The notes: generated from the sequence alone by a model not told the origin. A stretch of DNA of 64,000 bases from Micromonospora sp. NBC_01740 (GCF_035920365.1 NZ_CP109150.1:6324001-6388000); one strand, 5' to 3'. Shown: positions 24,287-35,850, counted from the stretch's first letter. Numbers and translations are program-made.

Positions 24287-27200
24287 GTGACTGAGCAATC
24301 GCCCGAGTTAGCCGACCGGGTTCCAGGAGACGAATCACTCCTCGAACTGCCAACCGACCGGCCGCGTACTCGTGCTGCCGGTAGCCGTAGGGCGGACGAG
24401 CCATTCGCCATCACCGGAGTCATGGCCGAACAGGTCGACGCATTGGCTGGTCGGGTCGGGACCGACAGGTGGGTGGTTCTCCAGACCGCATGGCGCCTGC
24501 TGCTGCACCGGTACAGCGGGCAGAGACGATTCGTCATGGGTGTCATGGGTGTGCCCGTCGGGTCAGCCAGGGCGCACGAGCACACCACGGAGCCAGGCAC
24601 CGTCGTCGAGTGCGGCGATCCCGGGCCACTGGGGTTCGACGCGTTGGCCAGAGCAAACGCCTCCGAGCTCGGGTGCCTCCTTGGCAATCCGGCAGAACAA
24701 CCGGGCGACGGCGGACACCGAGCCGGATCTCGGACCCAGACGGCACGCGCGGTCTTTGCCTGGTACGGCGAGGGGACGACGGTCCACGGCGAGCCGTTGG
24801 AGTCCCCCGTGGCCGATGGGAGCACCTTCCGGGCGGAGATCAGACTGACGATGACCGCGACCTCCGCCGGTCTCGACGGTCGGCTCAGCTACGACCCCGA
24901 ATTGTTCGACCGCGACACCACCCGCCGCATGGTCACTCACCTGATGACTCTCCTGGGCAGCGCATACGCTGATCCGCACACCCCTGCTCGTCTTCTCACC
25001 CTGCTGACGTCCGACGAGACCGCCACGATCACCCGGCAGTGGGGCCGGGGCCGGGCAGCCAGCACGCCCGACCTGTGCCTGCACGAGCTGTTCGAGAGGC
25101 AGGCGGACCGGGTGCCGGACGCCCTCGCGGTCTCGTGTGGTGAATCCACGCTCACCTATGGGGAGCTGGAGCGTCAGGCCAACAAACTCGCTCGGCTGCT
25201 CCGTCAACGCGGGATCGGGCCGGAATGCCGGGTGGGCATCCTCCTGGGGCGGGAGCCGAGGGTGATCGTCGCGATCCTGGCGATCCTCAAGGCTGGCGCA
25301 GCATACGTACCGCAGGACCGCGATCAGCCTCTGGAGCGGACGGCGACCACTCTCGCGGCCGCCGGTGTCAGCCTGACCATCACGGATGCCGACACCGCTG
25401 ACCTTCTGGTGCCGACTGGTCTTCCCGTTCTGGACGTCGATCGGCATGCCACCGAGCTGCGGGCACAACCGAGCGACCGACCGGAGTCCCTCGCCGCCCC
25501 ACGCAATCTGGCGTACGTCATCTTCACCTCCGGCTCCACCGGCACGCCGAAGGGCTCGATGATCGAGCACCGAAGTGCCGTTAACTACCTGCTGTGGGCT
25601 GATTCCGTGCTGCCCACGGGCCATCGGCAGGGCACCCTGGTGCATAGCCGACTGAGCTTCGACTTCACCGTGCCGTGCATCTTCGTACCCCTCATGAGGG
25701 GCGCGGAGGTGGTGTTGCTGCCCGACGGCGCGAGGATCGACAAGGTGGTCGACGCGCTCACCGGCGACGCCGACTTCGACTTCGTCCGGCTCACCCCGTC
25801 GCACCTCGAAGTCCTCGAAGGGCAGCTTCGACTGCGGGGCGGAGGACTGGCCACCAGGACGCTGTTCGTCGGCGGTGAACCGCTGCGACTGGAGGTCGTC
25901 AGGTCCCTCGCGGCCAGGGCAGCGGGGCTGGCGGTGCTGAGCCAGTACGGCGCCACGGAGGTCACCGTCGGCGGTTGCTGCGTGGATGCGACCGCCGTTG
26001 CCGCCGCAGGCGGTCGAGGCACCACGCCTCTGGGACGCCCCAACCCCAACATCGACGTCTACGTGCTCGACGAGAATCTTCAACCGGTCCCGTACGGGGT
26101 CGTCGGCGAAGTGGTGTTCGGTGGTTCCGGGGTCGGCCGCGGTTACGTGAGGTCACCGGGTCTCACCGCTGAGCGCTTCGTGCCCGACCACTTCGGCGGC
26201 CGCCCGGGTGCCCGCCTGTACCGGACGGGGGACCTCGGACGATACCGCGCGGACGGGACGCTGGAGATCGTCGGGCGCCGGGACCGTCAGGTGAAGGTGA
26301 ACGGGCATCGGATCGAACTCGGTGACGTGGAGAACGTACTGCACACCCACCCGGGGGTGGATCGGGCCGTCGTAGGCGTGGTCGGTCGTCCGGACGGACG
26401 GCGTCGCCTGGTGGCCCACGTGCAGCCTCGCCCGCTGGTGGAACCGGTCACCGCTCGACACCTCCAGGAGATGTGCGCCGCCGCGCTGCCGTCGTACATG
26501 GTGCCGGCCAGCATCGTCATCGTGGAGAAGATGCGGCTCACGCCGAACGGCAAGATCGACGTGAAGGCGGTTGCCGATCACGCCGACCGCGTCGGCGACG
26601 AACCCGCCCCCCTCAGTGTCGACGAGCAGCGGATTGCGCGGACGTGGCAGACGGTGCTCGGGGTGGACGTGGTGGAGTCCGCAGACGACTTCTTCGCGCT
26701 TGGTGGCGATTCCCTCGCGGCGATGCGCGTGGTCCACCTTCTGGAATCGGCGGAGCATGTCCGGATCGGGTTGGATGACATCTTTGCCCATCCGGTCCTG
26801 TCAGCACTGGCGGCGCGGGCGACAAGGGTGGAAAGCCCCGCCCAGCCGGCCGTCGCCGCCGAGGATTCGGCAGGCCAGCCGGCCGGCGGCCTGTCCCCCA
26901 CCCAAAGCGGTCAGTGGCTCCTGCACCAGGTGTATCCCGAACTACCGATATACAACGTTCCCCTGGCGTACGAGCTCACGGGGCAGATAGACGTGGCCGC
27001 GCTGAACCAGGCGTTGCACCTCCTGGTGAGCCGGCACGAGGTGTTGCGCACGTCCTTCCCGGAAAGCCGTGGCGTCTCCACCCTGCGGGTGCATCCCGAC
27101 GTGAGCGTCAGCCTCGACGAGGTCGATGCGACGGGGAATGACCCAGCGGTTATGGAGGCGCAGATGCGCCTGGTGGCGCGGACACCCTTCGACCTCGAAC

Positions 27201-28201
27201 GCGCACCCCTGCTGCGCGGCAGCCTGGTTCGGCTTCGCCCTGACAGGCATGTTCTGCTGCTCTGTCTGCACCACATCATCTGCGACGACTGGTCGATCGG
27301 TGTCCTCACCAAGGAGCTGAGCGAGCTCTACGACAGCGTCGTGGAATCGCGGCCGGCACGACTGCTGACGCTCGACGTCACGTACTCCGAGTTCGCGGCG
27401 TGGTACCAGCGATGGCTCAGCGGCGAACGGCTGGCGCGCCAGCTGGACTACTGGCGTTCAGCCCTCGCCGGCTACGTCCCCTTCGACCTGCCCACCGACA
27501 GGCCGCGCCCGAAACAGCGACCGGTGAGCGGCGATCGGGTCGAGGTCGACCTGCCCGGTCCCCTCATGGGCCAACTCCGTGCGACGGCTGAGGATCACGG
27601 CTGCACGCTCTTCATGGCGGTCGCCGCGGCGTTCCAGGAACTGCTGGCACGATACGCCGACCAGGACGACGTGGCGATGATCGTGCCGGTCGCGGGCCGC
27701 CATCATCCCGGTACGGAGTCTCTCGTGGGGCTCCTGATGAACACGGTCGTCCTGCGCGTCCATACCGGCGGCGCGCCGACGTTCGTGGAGATGATGGAGC
27801 GGGTGAGGCAATCGGCGCTCGGCGCGTTCAGCAACTCGGACGTGCCTTTCGTTCGGCTCGTGCAGGAGCTCAGCCCTCCCCGCGACCGGAGCCGCCAGCC
27901 CTTCACGCAGGTCGCCTTCGCACTTCAATCGGTCACGCCTGCCCCCGTAACCTTCGCCGGCACGGAGGTCCGACAACTGTCCATTCACAACGGAACTGCC
28001 AAGCTCGACCTGATGGTCGAGGTGATCCCCGTTTCGCCGACACGATGGTCGTTGCGCGCCGAGTTCGCTACCGAGATATTCGACCGCGATGCGATACAGG
28101 AGTTGGTTCTGCACTTCCGTCAGCTACTCACCGCCGGAGCGCGGGACCCGAAAGCACAGCTCTCGGGGGTGCAGCTGGTGGAGGAGCGCCACCCCTCGTA
28201 G
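24287..28201 (+). CDS. Nonribosomal peptide synthetase: partial C-A-T-C
   Basis: A 1,304-residue NRPS, from the GTG at 24287 with AGGAG seven bases upstream. Residues 1 to about 240 resemble only the C-terminal half of a condensation domain and lack the HHxxxDG site. The adenylation domain (about 265-760) has IFTSGSTGTPKG, SFDFTVP, QYGATEVTVGG, YRTGDLGRY and PNGKIDVK. The carrier domain has GGDSLAAM (Ser near 808). A complete condensation domain follows (about 870-1290) with HHIICDDWS as its active site. It should load one amino acid and condense it with another carrier-bound unit. There is no thioesterase or reductase. Codon 8 is TTA (24308-24310), a mark of bldA control. The genes after it supply 3-methylaspartate, but the A-domain substrate cannot be fixed by eye. 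Confidence 0.92.
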   Translation: MTEQSPELADRVPGDESLLELPTDRPRTRAAGSRRADEPFAITGVMAEQVDALAGRVGTDRWVVLQTAWRLLLHRYSGQRRFVMGVMGVPVGSARAHEHTTEPGTVVECGDPGPLGFDALARANASELGCLLGNPAEQPGDGGHRAGSRTQTARAVFAWYGEGTTVHGEPLESPVADGSTFRAEIRLTMTATSAGLDGRLSYDPELFDRDTTRRMVTHLMTLLGSAYADPHTPARLLTLLTSDETATITRQWGRGRAASTPDLCLHELFERQADRVPDALAVSCGESTLTYGELERQANKLARLLRQRGIGPECRVGILLGREPRVIVAILAILKAGAAYVPQDRDQPLERTATTLAAAGVSLTITDADTADLLVPTGLPVLDVDRHATELRAQPSDRPESLAAPRNLAYVIFTSGSTGTPKGSMIEHRSAVNYLLWADSVLPTGHRQGTLVHSRLSFDFTVPCIFVPLMRGAEVVLLPDGARIDKVVDALTGDADFDFVRLTPSHLEVLEGQLRLRGGGLATRTLFVGGEPLRLEVVRSLAARAAGLAVLSQYGATEVTVGGCCVDATAVAAAGGRGTTPLGRPNPNIDVYVLDENLQPVPYGVVGEVVFGGSGVGRGYVRSPGLTAERFVPDHFGGRPGARLYRTGDLGRYRADGTLEIVGRRDRQVKVNGHRIELGDVENVLHTHPGVDRAVVGVVGRPDGRRRLVAHVQPRPLVEPVTARHLQEMCAAALPSYMVPASIVIVEKMRLTPNGKIDVKAVADHADRVGDEPAPLSVDEQRIARTWQTVLGVDVVESADDFFALGGDSLAAMRVVHLLESAEHVRIGLDDIFAHPVLSALAARATRVESPAQPAVAAEDSAGQPAGGLSPTQSGQWLLHQVYPELPIYNVPLAYELTGQIDVAALNQALHLLVSRHEVLRTSFPESRGVSTLRVHPDVSVSLDEVDATGNDPAVMEAQMRLVARTPFDLERAPLLRGSLVRLRPDRHVLLLCLHHIICDDWSIGVLTKELSELYDSVVESRPARLLTLDVTYSEFAAWYQRWLSGERLARQLDYWRSALAGYVPFDLPTDRPRPKQRPVSGDRVEVDLPGPLMGQLRATAEDHGCTLFMAVAAAFQELLARYADQDDVAMIVPVAGRHHPGTESLVGLLMNTVVLRVHTGGAPTFVEMMERVRQSALGAFSNSDVPFVRLVQELSPPRDRSRQPFTQVAFALQSVTPAPVTFAGTEVRQLSIHNGTAKLDLMVEVIPVSPTRWSLRAEFATEIFDRDAIQELVLHFRQLLTAGARDPKAQLSGVQLVEERHPS

Positions 28202-28299
28202 ACGGCCATAGAGCTTGGTGCTGCCGTCCAGCACCGATGTTCGACTCGAATCAGCCGGATGCACCGGTCGACCCCTCGATACATAGAAATCGGTCAGGA

Positions 28300-28771
28300 A
28301 TGAGAAGCGATTACCGCCCCGGCAGGCGAACCGTCATCCTGTGCGTCGCGGCCAGCGATTCCCACGTCGTCGCGAACCACCTCATAGCCTATTTGCTCAG
28401 GTCCCGCGGCTTCAACGTGGTGAACCTCGGCGCCTGCACGACGGTGTCCGATATGTGCGATGCGCTTCTCCGGTGGCCTGAAGCGGAGGCGGTGCTCGTC
28501 GGCAGCCTCAACGGACACGCACGACAGGATCTCGCCGACCTGCCAGCGGCGAAGGAACGCGGCGCGATCACCTGCCCGGTGATCGTCGGGGGCAACCTGT
28601 CGGTGGCCGTGACCGACGACATCAGCCAAGAGGCGGCCCTCTACGCCCTGGGGGTGGATCACATCCTCCGCGACCCGTCCACGATCCCCACGGTGCTCGA
28701 CCAACTCCGGGGGCGACCCGACGGCGAGGTGACCGCCTTCTCGGGTGCGCCACGCATCGAGGAGACAGCCG

Positions 28772-28785
<14 letters not shown>
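28300..28785 (+). CDS. Glutamate (methylaspartate) mutase small subunit, B12-binding
   Basis: About 161 residues from the ATG at 28300 (MRSDYRPGRRTVILCVAASD); an ATG at 28237 would add 21, and neither has a good ribosome-binding site. The cobalamin-binding fold is clear: ASDSHVVANHLIAYLLRSRG, then FNVVNLGACTTVSDMCDAL, AVLVGSLNGHA and CPVIVGGNL. The usual DxHxxG base-off motif reads DSHVVA, with Gly replaced by Ala but Asp and His kept. With the large subunit it converts L-glutamate to (2S,3S)-3-methylaspartate by an adenosylcobalamin radical mechanism. It overlaps the large-subunit gene by 14 bases. Confidence 0.87.
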
Positions 28786-30173
<1,388 letters not shown>

Positions 30174-30184
<11 letters not shown>

Positions 30185-31697
30185 CTGGTTCATCCGGAGC
30201 GTCGAGAAGTATCCAGACGAGCCCGCGCTGATCGCCGACGGACGGCAGTTCAGCTATGCCGAGCTCGACGGGATCTCCCGCAGCATCGGCCACCGCCTGC
30301 TCGCCGAGGGCGTCGACCGGCCGCGAATCGGCCTGCTGTCCACGCGTACCGTCGAGACCTACGCGGCCTACCTCGCGGGGCTGCGGATCGGCGGTGTCGT
30401 CGTGCCGCTCGACCCTGCCCATCCTGTGGATCGCCTGGCCGTGGTCGCCCGCTCAGCCGGCCTGGACTTCGTCGTCGCCGACGACACGGCGGACGCCGCA
30501 CTCCTGGACACGCTCCCGGCCCGTGTCGTACGCGTCGGGTCGCCGTCGGCATCGGACACCACTGCCGGATTGGCGTCGCGGAACAGCCTTCCCGACTGGA
30601 CGGGCGATCCCCACGACCTCGCCTATCTGCTGTTCACCTCGGGCTCGACGGGCCAGCCCAAGGGCGTGCCGATCAGGCACGGCAACGTGGACCCGTTCAT
30701 CGATCTCAACGTCGCCCGCTACGGGATGGAACCAGGCTGCCGACACTCGCAGATGTTCAGCCTGACGTTCGACCTGTCGATCTTCGACATGTTCGTCACC
30801 TGGGGATCCGGCGCCGCTCTGGTGGTGCCGTCGGCCGACGACCTCTACGATCCGGTCGAGTTCGTCAACAAGTACCGGTTGACGCACTGGTTCTGCGTAC
30901 CCTCTCTGGTTTCCATGGCCACCCGAGCGCGGCTGCTGTCTCCGGGATGCATGCCGTCGCTGCGCTGGAGCCTGTTCTGCGGGGAGCAGCTCACGCTCAA
31001 CCAGGCGCAGGCATGGGCCGAGGCGGCGCCGAACAGCACGTTGGAGAACCTCTACGGGCCGACCGAGCTCACGGTGGCGATGACGTCATATCGCCTACCG
31101 AAGGAACGCGGCGCCTGGCCGGCGACATCCAACGGAACAGTGCCGATCGGCGCGGTGTACCCGCATCTGGACTCTCAGATCGATCCAGAATCCGGCGAGC
31201 TGCAGGTGCGGGGCTCCCAGCGGTTCCACGGCTATCACGACGCCAAGGACAACGAGGGACGGTTCATCGAACCCGCCCTTCCTCAACCCGGGTCCGACCG
31301 CCCCGAACCAGGGCCTGAGGCGTGGTACCGCACCGGCGACCGGATCGCCCTCGAAAATGGAATCCTCGTTCACCTGGGCCGCTTGGACCACCAGGTCAAG
31401 ATCCGCGGATACCGGATCGAGATACACGAGATTGAAAGCGCCATGCGAATGTGGGCAGGGGTCGATGACGCGATCGTCCACGCGGTCGCGCATCTCGACG
31501 GGCAGCTCGAGCTCGCCGCCGTCTGCACCGGTGACGTTCCGTCAGGGCGTGAACTACGCAACCTGCTTCGCCCCCACCTGCCCGACTACATGATCCCTAC
31601 GCGCATCGCGACCTTGGACGGCCTTCCCGTGAACGATCGCGGCAAGACCGACCGAACGGCCTGCGCGGAACTGCTGCAGAAGAGGTTCGCGCGCTGA
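30174..31697 (+). CDS. Free-standing amino-acid adenylation enzyme
   Basis: A 507-residue A domain without fused carrier. The ATG at 30174 has GGAGG upstream and overlaps the mutase gene. Core motifs are LFTSGSTGQPKG (about 153), TFDLSIFD (about 199, with the Asp that binds an amino group), NLYGPTELTV, WYRTGDRI, GRLDHQVKIRGYRIE and the terminal DRGKTDR. It resembles single A domains such as VinM, which adenylates a small amino acid and transfers it to a carrier-bound amine. The probable partner is the small carrier protein 157 bp downstream. The substrate is not predicted. Confidence 0.88.
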
Positions 31698-31854
31698 GTT
31701 CGGCCGTCCGGAGCATGGCGAACGGGATGGCGATGTCTTCAGCGGGCGGGATGGAGTGCGTTTCTTCGGTGACCGCCCGCCCGAGTGGTGGCCTCAGCGG
31801 CGAGCAGCCGGGCAGAGTCCGAGTTTGTCCCTTCTACTTCTTCTGGAGAATCTG

Positions 31855-32124
31855 ATGCCCATGGATCAACTTGCGCGGAAGTCGCTGGAGGAGTCGATGT
31901 GCGCCCTGTTCGCCGAGTGTCTCGACATCGAGACCGTTTCGGTGACGGACGACTTCTTCGACGTCGGTGGCCACTCGCTGCTCGCGGCTGAGGTCGTGAC
32001 GAGGATCAACGTCGAATTGGCGGTCGACCTGAGGCTCCGTGACTTCTTCCGCAATCCGACTGTCGCGGACGTCTGTGAGCTCATCGCCGAACAGGAGGGC
32101 GTCGTCCGGAGCGAGCGCTCGTGA
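31855..32124 (+). CDS. Free-standing peptidyl carrier protein
   Basis: An 89-residue carrier protein from the ATG at 31855, with GGAG seven bases upstream. The phosphopantetheine site is FFDVGGHSLLAAEVV, Ser41. The GGHSL context is of the NRPS type rather than the polyketide type. It most likely receives the amino acid activated by the adenylation enzyme before it and offers it to the C domain of the synthetase. It is the last gene of the plus-strand operon and converges with the ATP-grasp-like gene 75 bp later. Confidence 0.88.
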   Translation: MPMDQLARKSLEESMCALFAECLDIETVSVTDDFFDVGGHSLLAAEVVTRINVELAVDLRLRDFFRNPTVADVCELIAEQEGVVRSERS

Positions 32125-32199
32125 GGACACCCAGCGCCGCCGCTCCGGCCCTGTCCTCGTCGGACAGCGCCTCGGCCAGCGGCCCGACAACGGCGGGAG

Positions 32200-33597
32200 T
32201 CAGCTTCCAGCGGTGGCTGTCCCACGGCGGTCACCGCTCGGCGGTTGAGAGCCGGAGTTGAGGAGCACCGGCGCGAGCAGGGTGCCTCGTTCGGTGGTGC
32301 CGCGGATGACGGTGCTCGGGTCCCTGACCAGTCGGGAGGTGAGACCGGTGAGCCCGGCCGGTCCGTAGTGCAGCCCCCACACCGCGTGCCAGTCTCGCAC
32401 CGGGCCGCCCTGCTCGTCGTAGCCCGGTTCGATCCGGGGCACCACCCGCCGCTGCACGATGTACCGGCCGTCCCTGGCCGCCGTGGTGAGCGCGGCGCGC
32501 CACGTCGTGTCGTCAACCGTCCAGCCGGCCACCGTGCCCTCCCCCCGGGCCAGCGTGGTCGGTTTGAGGATGTTGTCGGACCGGTCGCGGATCAGACCGG
32601 TCAGGTCGTACGACGCGTCGATGCGGGTCGCCTGGGGCAGGATCCGGCGCAACGCAGCGCGTTCGGCCTCGGTCAGCGCGCCCTGTACTGCGGGCAACTG
32701 CACCAGGGCGAGGCAGGACTTGCTGTTGAACACGTCATGCGCCGGTACGGTGACCACCGGCGGCATGGTGCCGTCCGCTGCGGGGTGCAGCCGCCGCCAG
32801 GCGATCGCCGGTTCCGGCTCGGCGGCGAGTTCCTCCAGGTTGAACAGCCGCAGGATCGCGCTGACTCCGGCGACACCGTCGGCGATGGTCCCGTCGGGTT
32901 TCGACAGATCGGCGATTTCTGCCAGCCGAGTCCGGAAGGGGCGCGTCTCGATCCGCTCGGCCATCGGCTGCCATGCGGCGGCCCACTCCGCGAGTGCGCC
33001 GGTCGCCTCGACCATCAGCACCTCCCTGAGCTCGCCAGGCCTGCCGGCTTCCTGCTCCGGCGCCGCCGCGTCCAACACGTCGACCAGGCCGGTGACGGAA
33101 TCGAGGTGACGTAGTCCGTGGCGCTCGGCGAAGGAACTGAATCGTGGGTCGGCCAGGATCGCGGCAGCCAGAGGTGCCCGCCGCACCCCGCCGACCGCGG
33201 TGCTCAGGCCCAGCTCGATCACCTTGAAGCCGGTGCCGTCGTGGATCAGGTCGGCGCGGCCGTACCGGACGAGGCGTGGCAGGTCGGTGTCGACGAGCAT
33301 CGGGCGGATCGCCGCCGGCGCGTCGGTCAGCGCGCCGAACGCGGCCAGGCTGCCGCCCGCGAGAAGATCGGGCAGTCTGCCGACGACATCGAGCAACACC
33401 TCGAAGTCGGCGTAGAACGAAGCGATCTCACGCTCCGCGACGAACATCGGGCGCGGGAAGGTGCGCGCCGCGAGTTCCGGCCCCAGCACCGCGACCGCGT
33501 GATCGGCTGGCAGGTCGGCCGGCAGCTTGCCGCCTCCGACCGCCCTCAGGTAGTCCGCGGCGGGGTCGGGAAGGAACACCGGGCCGGTGGAGCCCAT
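32200..33597 (-). CDS. ATP-grasp-like protein (glutathionylspermidine-synthase-like fold), function unknown
   Basis: About 465 residues from the ATG at 33597 (MGSTGPVFLPDPAADY); the frame stays open to 33828 but the extra part lacks family features. Segments suggest a circularly permuted ATP-grasp fold: PMFVAEREIASFYADFEVLL, RYGRADLIHDGTGFKVIELG, LKPTTLARGEGTVAGW (ATP-binding Lys region) and RYIVQRRVVPRIEPGY. ATP-grasp ligases join an acyl phosphate to an amine. In this place it could form or extend an amide of the NRPS island's product, or act as self-resistance, but it is convergent to the operon and the link is positional only. Confidence 0.55.
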   Translation of the reverse strand: MGSTGPVFLPDPAADYLRAVGGGKLPADLPADHAVAVLGPELAARTFPRPMFVAEREIASFYADFEVLLDVVGRLPDLLAGGSLAAFGALTDAPAAIRPMLVDTDLPRLVRYGRADLIHDGTGFKVIELGLSTAVGGVRRAPLAAAILADPRFSSFAERHGLRHLDSVTGLVDVLDAAAPEQEAGRPGELREVLMVEATGALAEWAAAWQPMAERIETRPFRTRLAEIADLSKPDGTIADGVAGVSAILRLFNLEELAAEPEPAIAWRRLHPAADGTMPPVVTVPAHDVFNSKSCLALVQLPAVQGALTEAERAALRRILPQATRIDASYDLTGLIRDRSDNILKPTTLARGEGTVAGWTVDDTTWRAALTTAARDGRYIVQRRVVPRIEPGYDEQGGPVRDWHAVWGLHYGPAGLTGLTSRLVRDPSTVIRGTTERGTLLAPVLLNSGSQPPSGDRRGTATAGS

Positions 33598-34233
33598 CAG
33601 GCGCCCCCTGCCCTGGTCGCGACGCGCAGGTGGTGCGGCGTGCCGTGGCAGGAGCGGCTCGGCGTCGGCCGTCCAGGCTGACAGGAGCAGGGCATGGTCT
33701 GCCTCCAACTGGCGCAGCAAGCGGTGATCGGCGTGCAGGAGTTGACAGCGACCGGGAACGGGTCGCCTGGTCGAAGGTGGCTGTCGACGGAGTGGAAGGA
33801 CTCGGTTCCTCCTTGGCTCCGACATCACGAAGAGGTCGAACCCGAGGGCTGGAAGGAGCCGCTGCCAGCGGTCGACGAGTGATCAAGGCCATGATCAGCC
33901 ATAACTGCCTGTTTGGCAACGAGGGAGTTGTCGGTCCCCGGGTTCCCGCACCGGGTTGCCGCCCATCAGCTCGCTGCCGACATGAGCACGACCGAGTCCG
34001 GCCCGGTCCGGGCAACCCCGCCGCCTGTTGCCGCACGCCGGCGAAAGCCTCGCCGACGCGGGCACGACGGCGGGCGGCTGGGCACTCCGTCGCGCCGCCG
34101 GCCAGCGGGCGTGGTCACCGAGGGCGGAGGCGACGATGAGAGTGGGATGAGGCCGCCGATGAAGATCGCCACGACGAGCGTCATGAGGATGGCGGCGGCG
34201 CCGCGGCCTGCCTGGCCGCGGCGCCGCCGGACG
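33598..34233. other. No recognisable gene
   Basis: About 640 bp with open frames on both strands but no recognisable domain, apart from one hydrophobic N-terminal-like stretch on the minus strand near 34180. It probably consists of decayed sequence between the ATP-grasp gene and the cellulase remnant. Confidence 0.4.
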
Positions 34234-34785
34234 TCAGGGGGTGCTGCCGGTCACCGTGGTGCCGGTCTTGGTGATGCGGTACGTGGTCCGCGCGCCGCTC
34301 CAGAAGTGGAACGTGAGGGTGACGGCGCCATCGTCGACCTCGGCGAAGAACTCGGGCTTGAGAAGGATCGTCGACGCGGCGTAGTCGGGCTGGAAGTGCT
34401 GCCAGAACTCCTCGTACGGGGTCCAGTCCGCCGGTCCGGCGGGACTGCCGTCGGCGTACTTCGCCTCCATGGCGGCAGTTGGTCGCCGCGGAACTGGGTC
34501 GGGACGGCGAACGACTGCGTCGTCCCCGTCGCGGCAGCCTGGGTCGGCGGGTCGGAGGTGACGACGTCGATCCGCCACGGCACCCCCGCCGAGAAGCGGG
34601 CCTCGATGCTGGCGTTGACGCCGTACGCCCGGTTGCCGGCCAGCCGGGTGAGCGCGGCCGGGGTGAGCGTGAGCGTGTTGCCGGAGACGGTGTGGTCGGC
34701 ACCGTTCGCCAGCGCCGTGCTCCCCTGCCACAACCCCTGGAAGGTCAGGCCGTTGAGGTTCAGCGTCAGCGACTTCGCCGGGATC
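34234..34785 (-). pseudogene. Remnant of a secreted cellulase tail (CBM_X2-like domain), frameshifted
   Basis: Read leftward, one frame gives LTLNLNGLTFQGLW, ADHTVSGNTLTLTPAAL and VPWRIDVVTSDPPTQAA, as in X2-type modules of bacterial cellulases. Near 34478 the frame shifts and continues AMEAKYADGSPAGPADWTPY, FWQHFQPDY and FHFWSGARTTYRITK to a stop at 34234. The catalytic domain is absent: upstream lies a transposase remnant that probably replaced it. Together with the xylanase and esterase downstream it marks a former plant-polymer locus. Confidence 0.6.
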
Positions 34786-34817
34786 GCGCACCTTCTGCCC
34801 CTGCTCGCGAGCCAGGT

Positions 34818-35250
34818 GAGTCTAGGTGGTCAGCCCGCCCCGCGAGCGGCCCAGCGCATGATCGGCCGGCTCGTCGTGCACGCCACCTGGCGGTTCCTTT
34901 TGCAGATGCCCGTCGATGCGGGCGCTGGCGGCGTGTTGGTGGGCGCGGCTGGTCATCGAGTCCACGCTCACTGTCCAACCGATCCGGCCCTGCGCATCGC
35001 CCGCGGTCTGCAACGCCGACAGGATCTTGTCCTCAGGTCCCGTCCCGCTGCCACCGGCGGAACAGGCCGTAGACGGTGGGCCACGGCGCGGACTCAGCCG
35101 GGACATCCCGCCATGGGGCGCCGATGCGGATCCGCCACCGGATCCATCAATGAGCTGTCGTTTCTCCCACTTCAGCGGACGACCTGTTTTTGGCGCGGGA
35201 GGCAGCAGCGGAGCCAGAACAGCCCACTGCCCGTCGGTCAGGTCATGCCG
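34818..35250 (-). pseudogene. IS5-family transposase remnant, frameshifted
   Basis: The start is recognisable, HDLTDGQWAVLAPLLPPAPK and GRPLKWEKRQLIDG. A frame-broken middle follows, then QGRIGWTVSVDSMTSRAHQH and DHALGRSRGGLTT, ending abruptly at the cellulase remnant. Catalytic parts of the C-terminal half are lost. It overlaps the 3' end of the DinB-family gene, so the insertion may have touched that gene's terminus. Confidence 0.65.
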
Positions 35251-35824
35251 CCTCGTCAGCCGACCTGGCGGCCTGCTCGATCTTCGCGCAGTAGGCTGCA
35301 CGGGCTTCCTCGTCGATCTGGTTCTCGTGTTCGGCGCGCAACCCGGTCCGGCCGTCGAGGCCCTCGCGCAGGATATCGGCGTGCCCGGCATGCCGGATGG
35401 ACTCGCCGAGGACATGGACCATGATGGCGAACAGGTTCGTGTCGGCATAAGGCTCCGGCCACCACGGCACGTGGCCGGGGGCGTCGAGGGGAAGCGCGGT
35501 GATCGTCGCGTCCGAGTGTTCCCACATGCGCCGGTAGAACGCGATGATCTGATCGCGGGTCTCGTCCTCGGTCGCCCACAGATCGCTGCCGTTGGAGTCC
35601 TGCCACCGGGGCAGCGGTTCCGGGGAAGGGCGGTCGAAGACCTCGCCGAAGTACCTGGCCTCGACGGTGGCCACGTGTTTGACCAGGCCGAGGAGGTTGG
35701 TCCCGGTCGCTGTCAAAGGTCGGCGGGCGTCGTATTCGGACAAGCCGTCGAGTTTCCAGAGCAGCGCCTTGCGGTCCCGCCGCAGTCTCCCGTGCAGGTT
35801 GGCTTTCGCGAAATCATCAATCAT
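35243..35824 (-). CDS. DinB-family protein (DUF664/mycothiol-transferase type)
   Basis: A 193-residue four-helix protein from the ATG at 35824 (MIDDFAKANLHGRLRRDRK); an ATG at 35842 would add six residues. The family's metal-binding histidines are suggested by LVKHVATVEARYFGEV and the later HVLGESIRHAGHADILRE. Such proteins are metal-dependent and many use mycothiol as a co-substrate, for example in detoxification; this cannot be narrowed further here. The last residues overlap an IS5 remnant, so the native C-terminus could have been altered. Confidence 0.8.
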   Translation of the reverse strand: MIDDFAKANLHGRLRRDRKALLWKLDGLSEYDARRPLTATGTNLLGLVKHVATVEARYFGEVFDRPSPEPLPRWQDSNGSDLWATEDETRDQIIAFYRRMWEHSDATITALPLDAPGHVPWWPEPYADTNLFAIMVHVLGESIRHAGHADILREGLDGRTGLRAEHENQIDEEARAAYCAKIEQAARSADEAA

Positions 35825-35850
35825 GCGGCATGAGCCTGCCATGGGCTACT

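Noticed and set aside
24287..28201. Assigning a specific amino acid to the NRPS A domain
   Set aside because: Specificity residues cannot be aligned reliably by eye and the A4 region SFDFTVP is not a code I can match.
28202..28299. Cobalamin riboswitch before the mutase genes
   Set aside because: The gap is under 100 bases and shows no B12-box-like sequence or suitable hairpins.
32151..32167. Short hairpin between carrier and ATP-grasp genes
   Set aside because: Only six base pairs; too weak to call a terminator.
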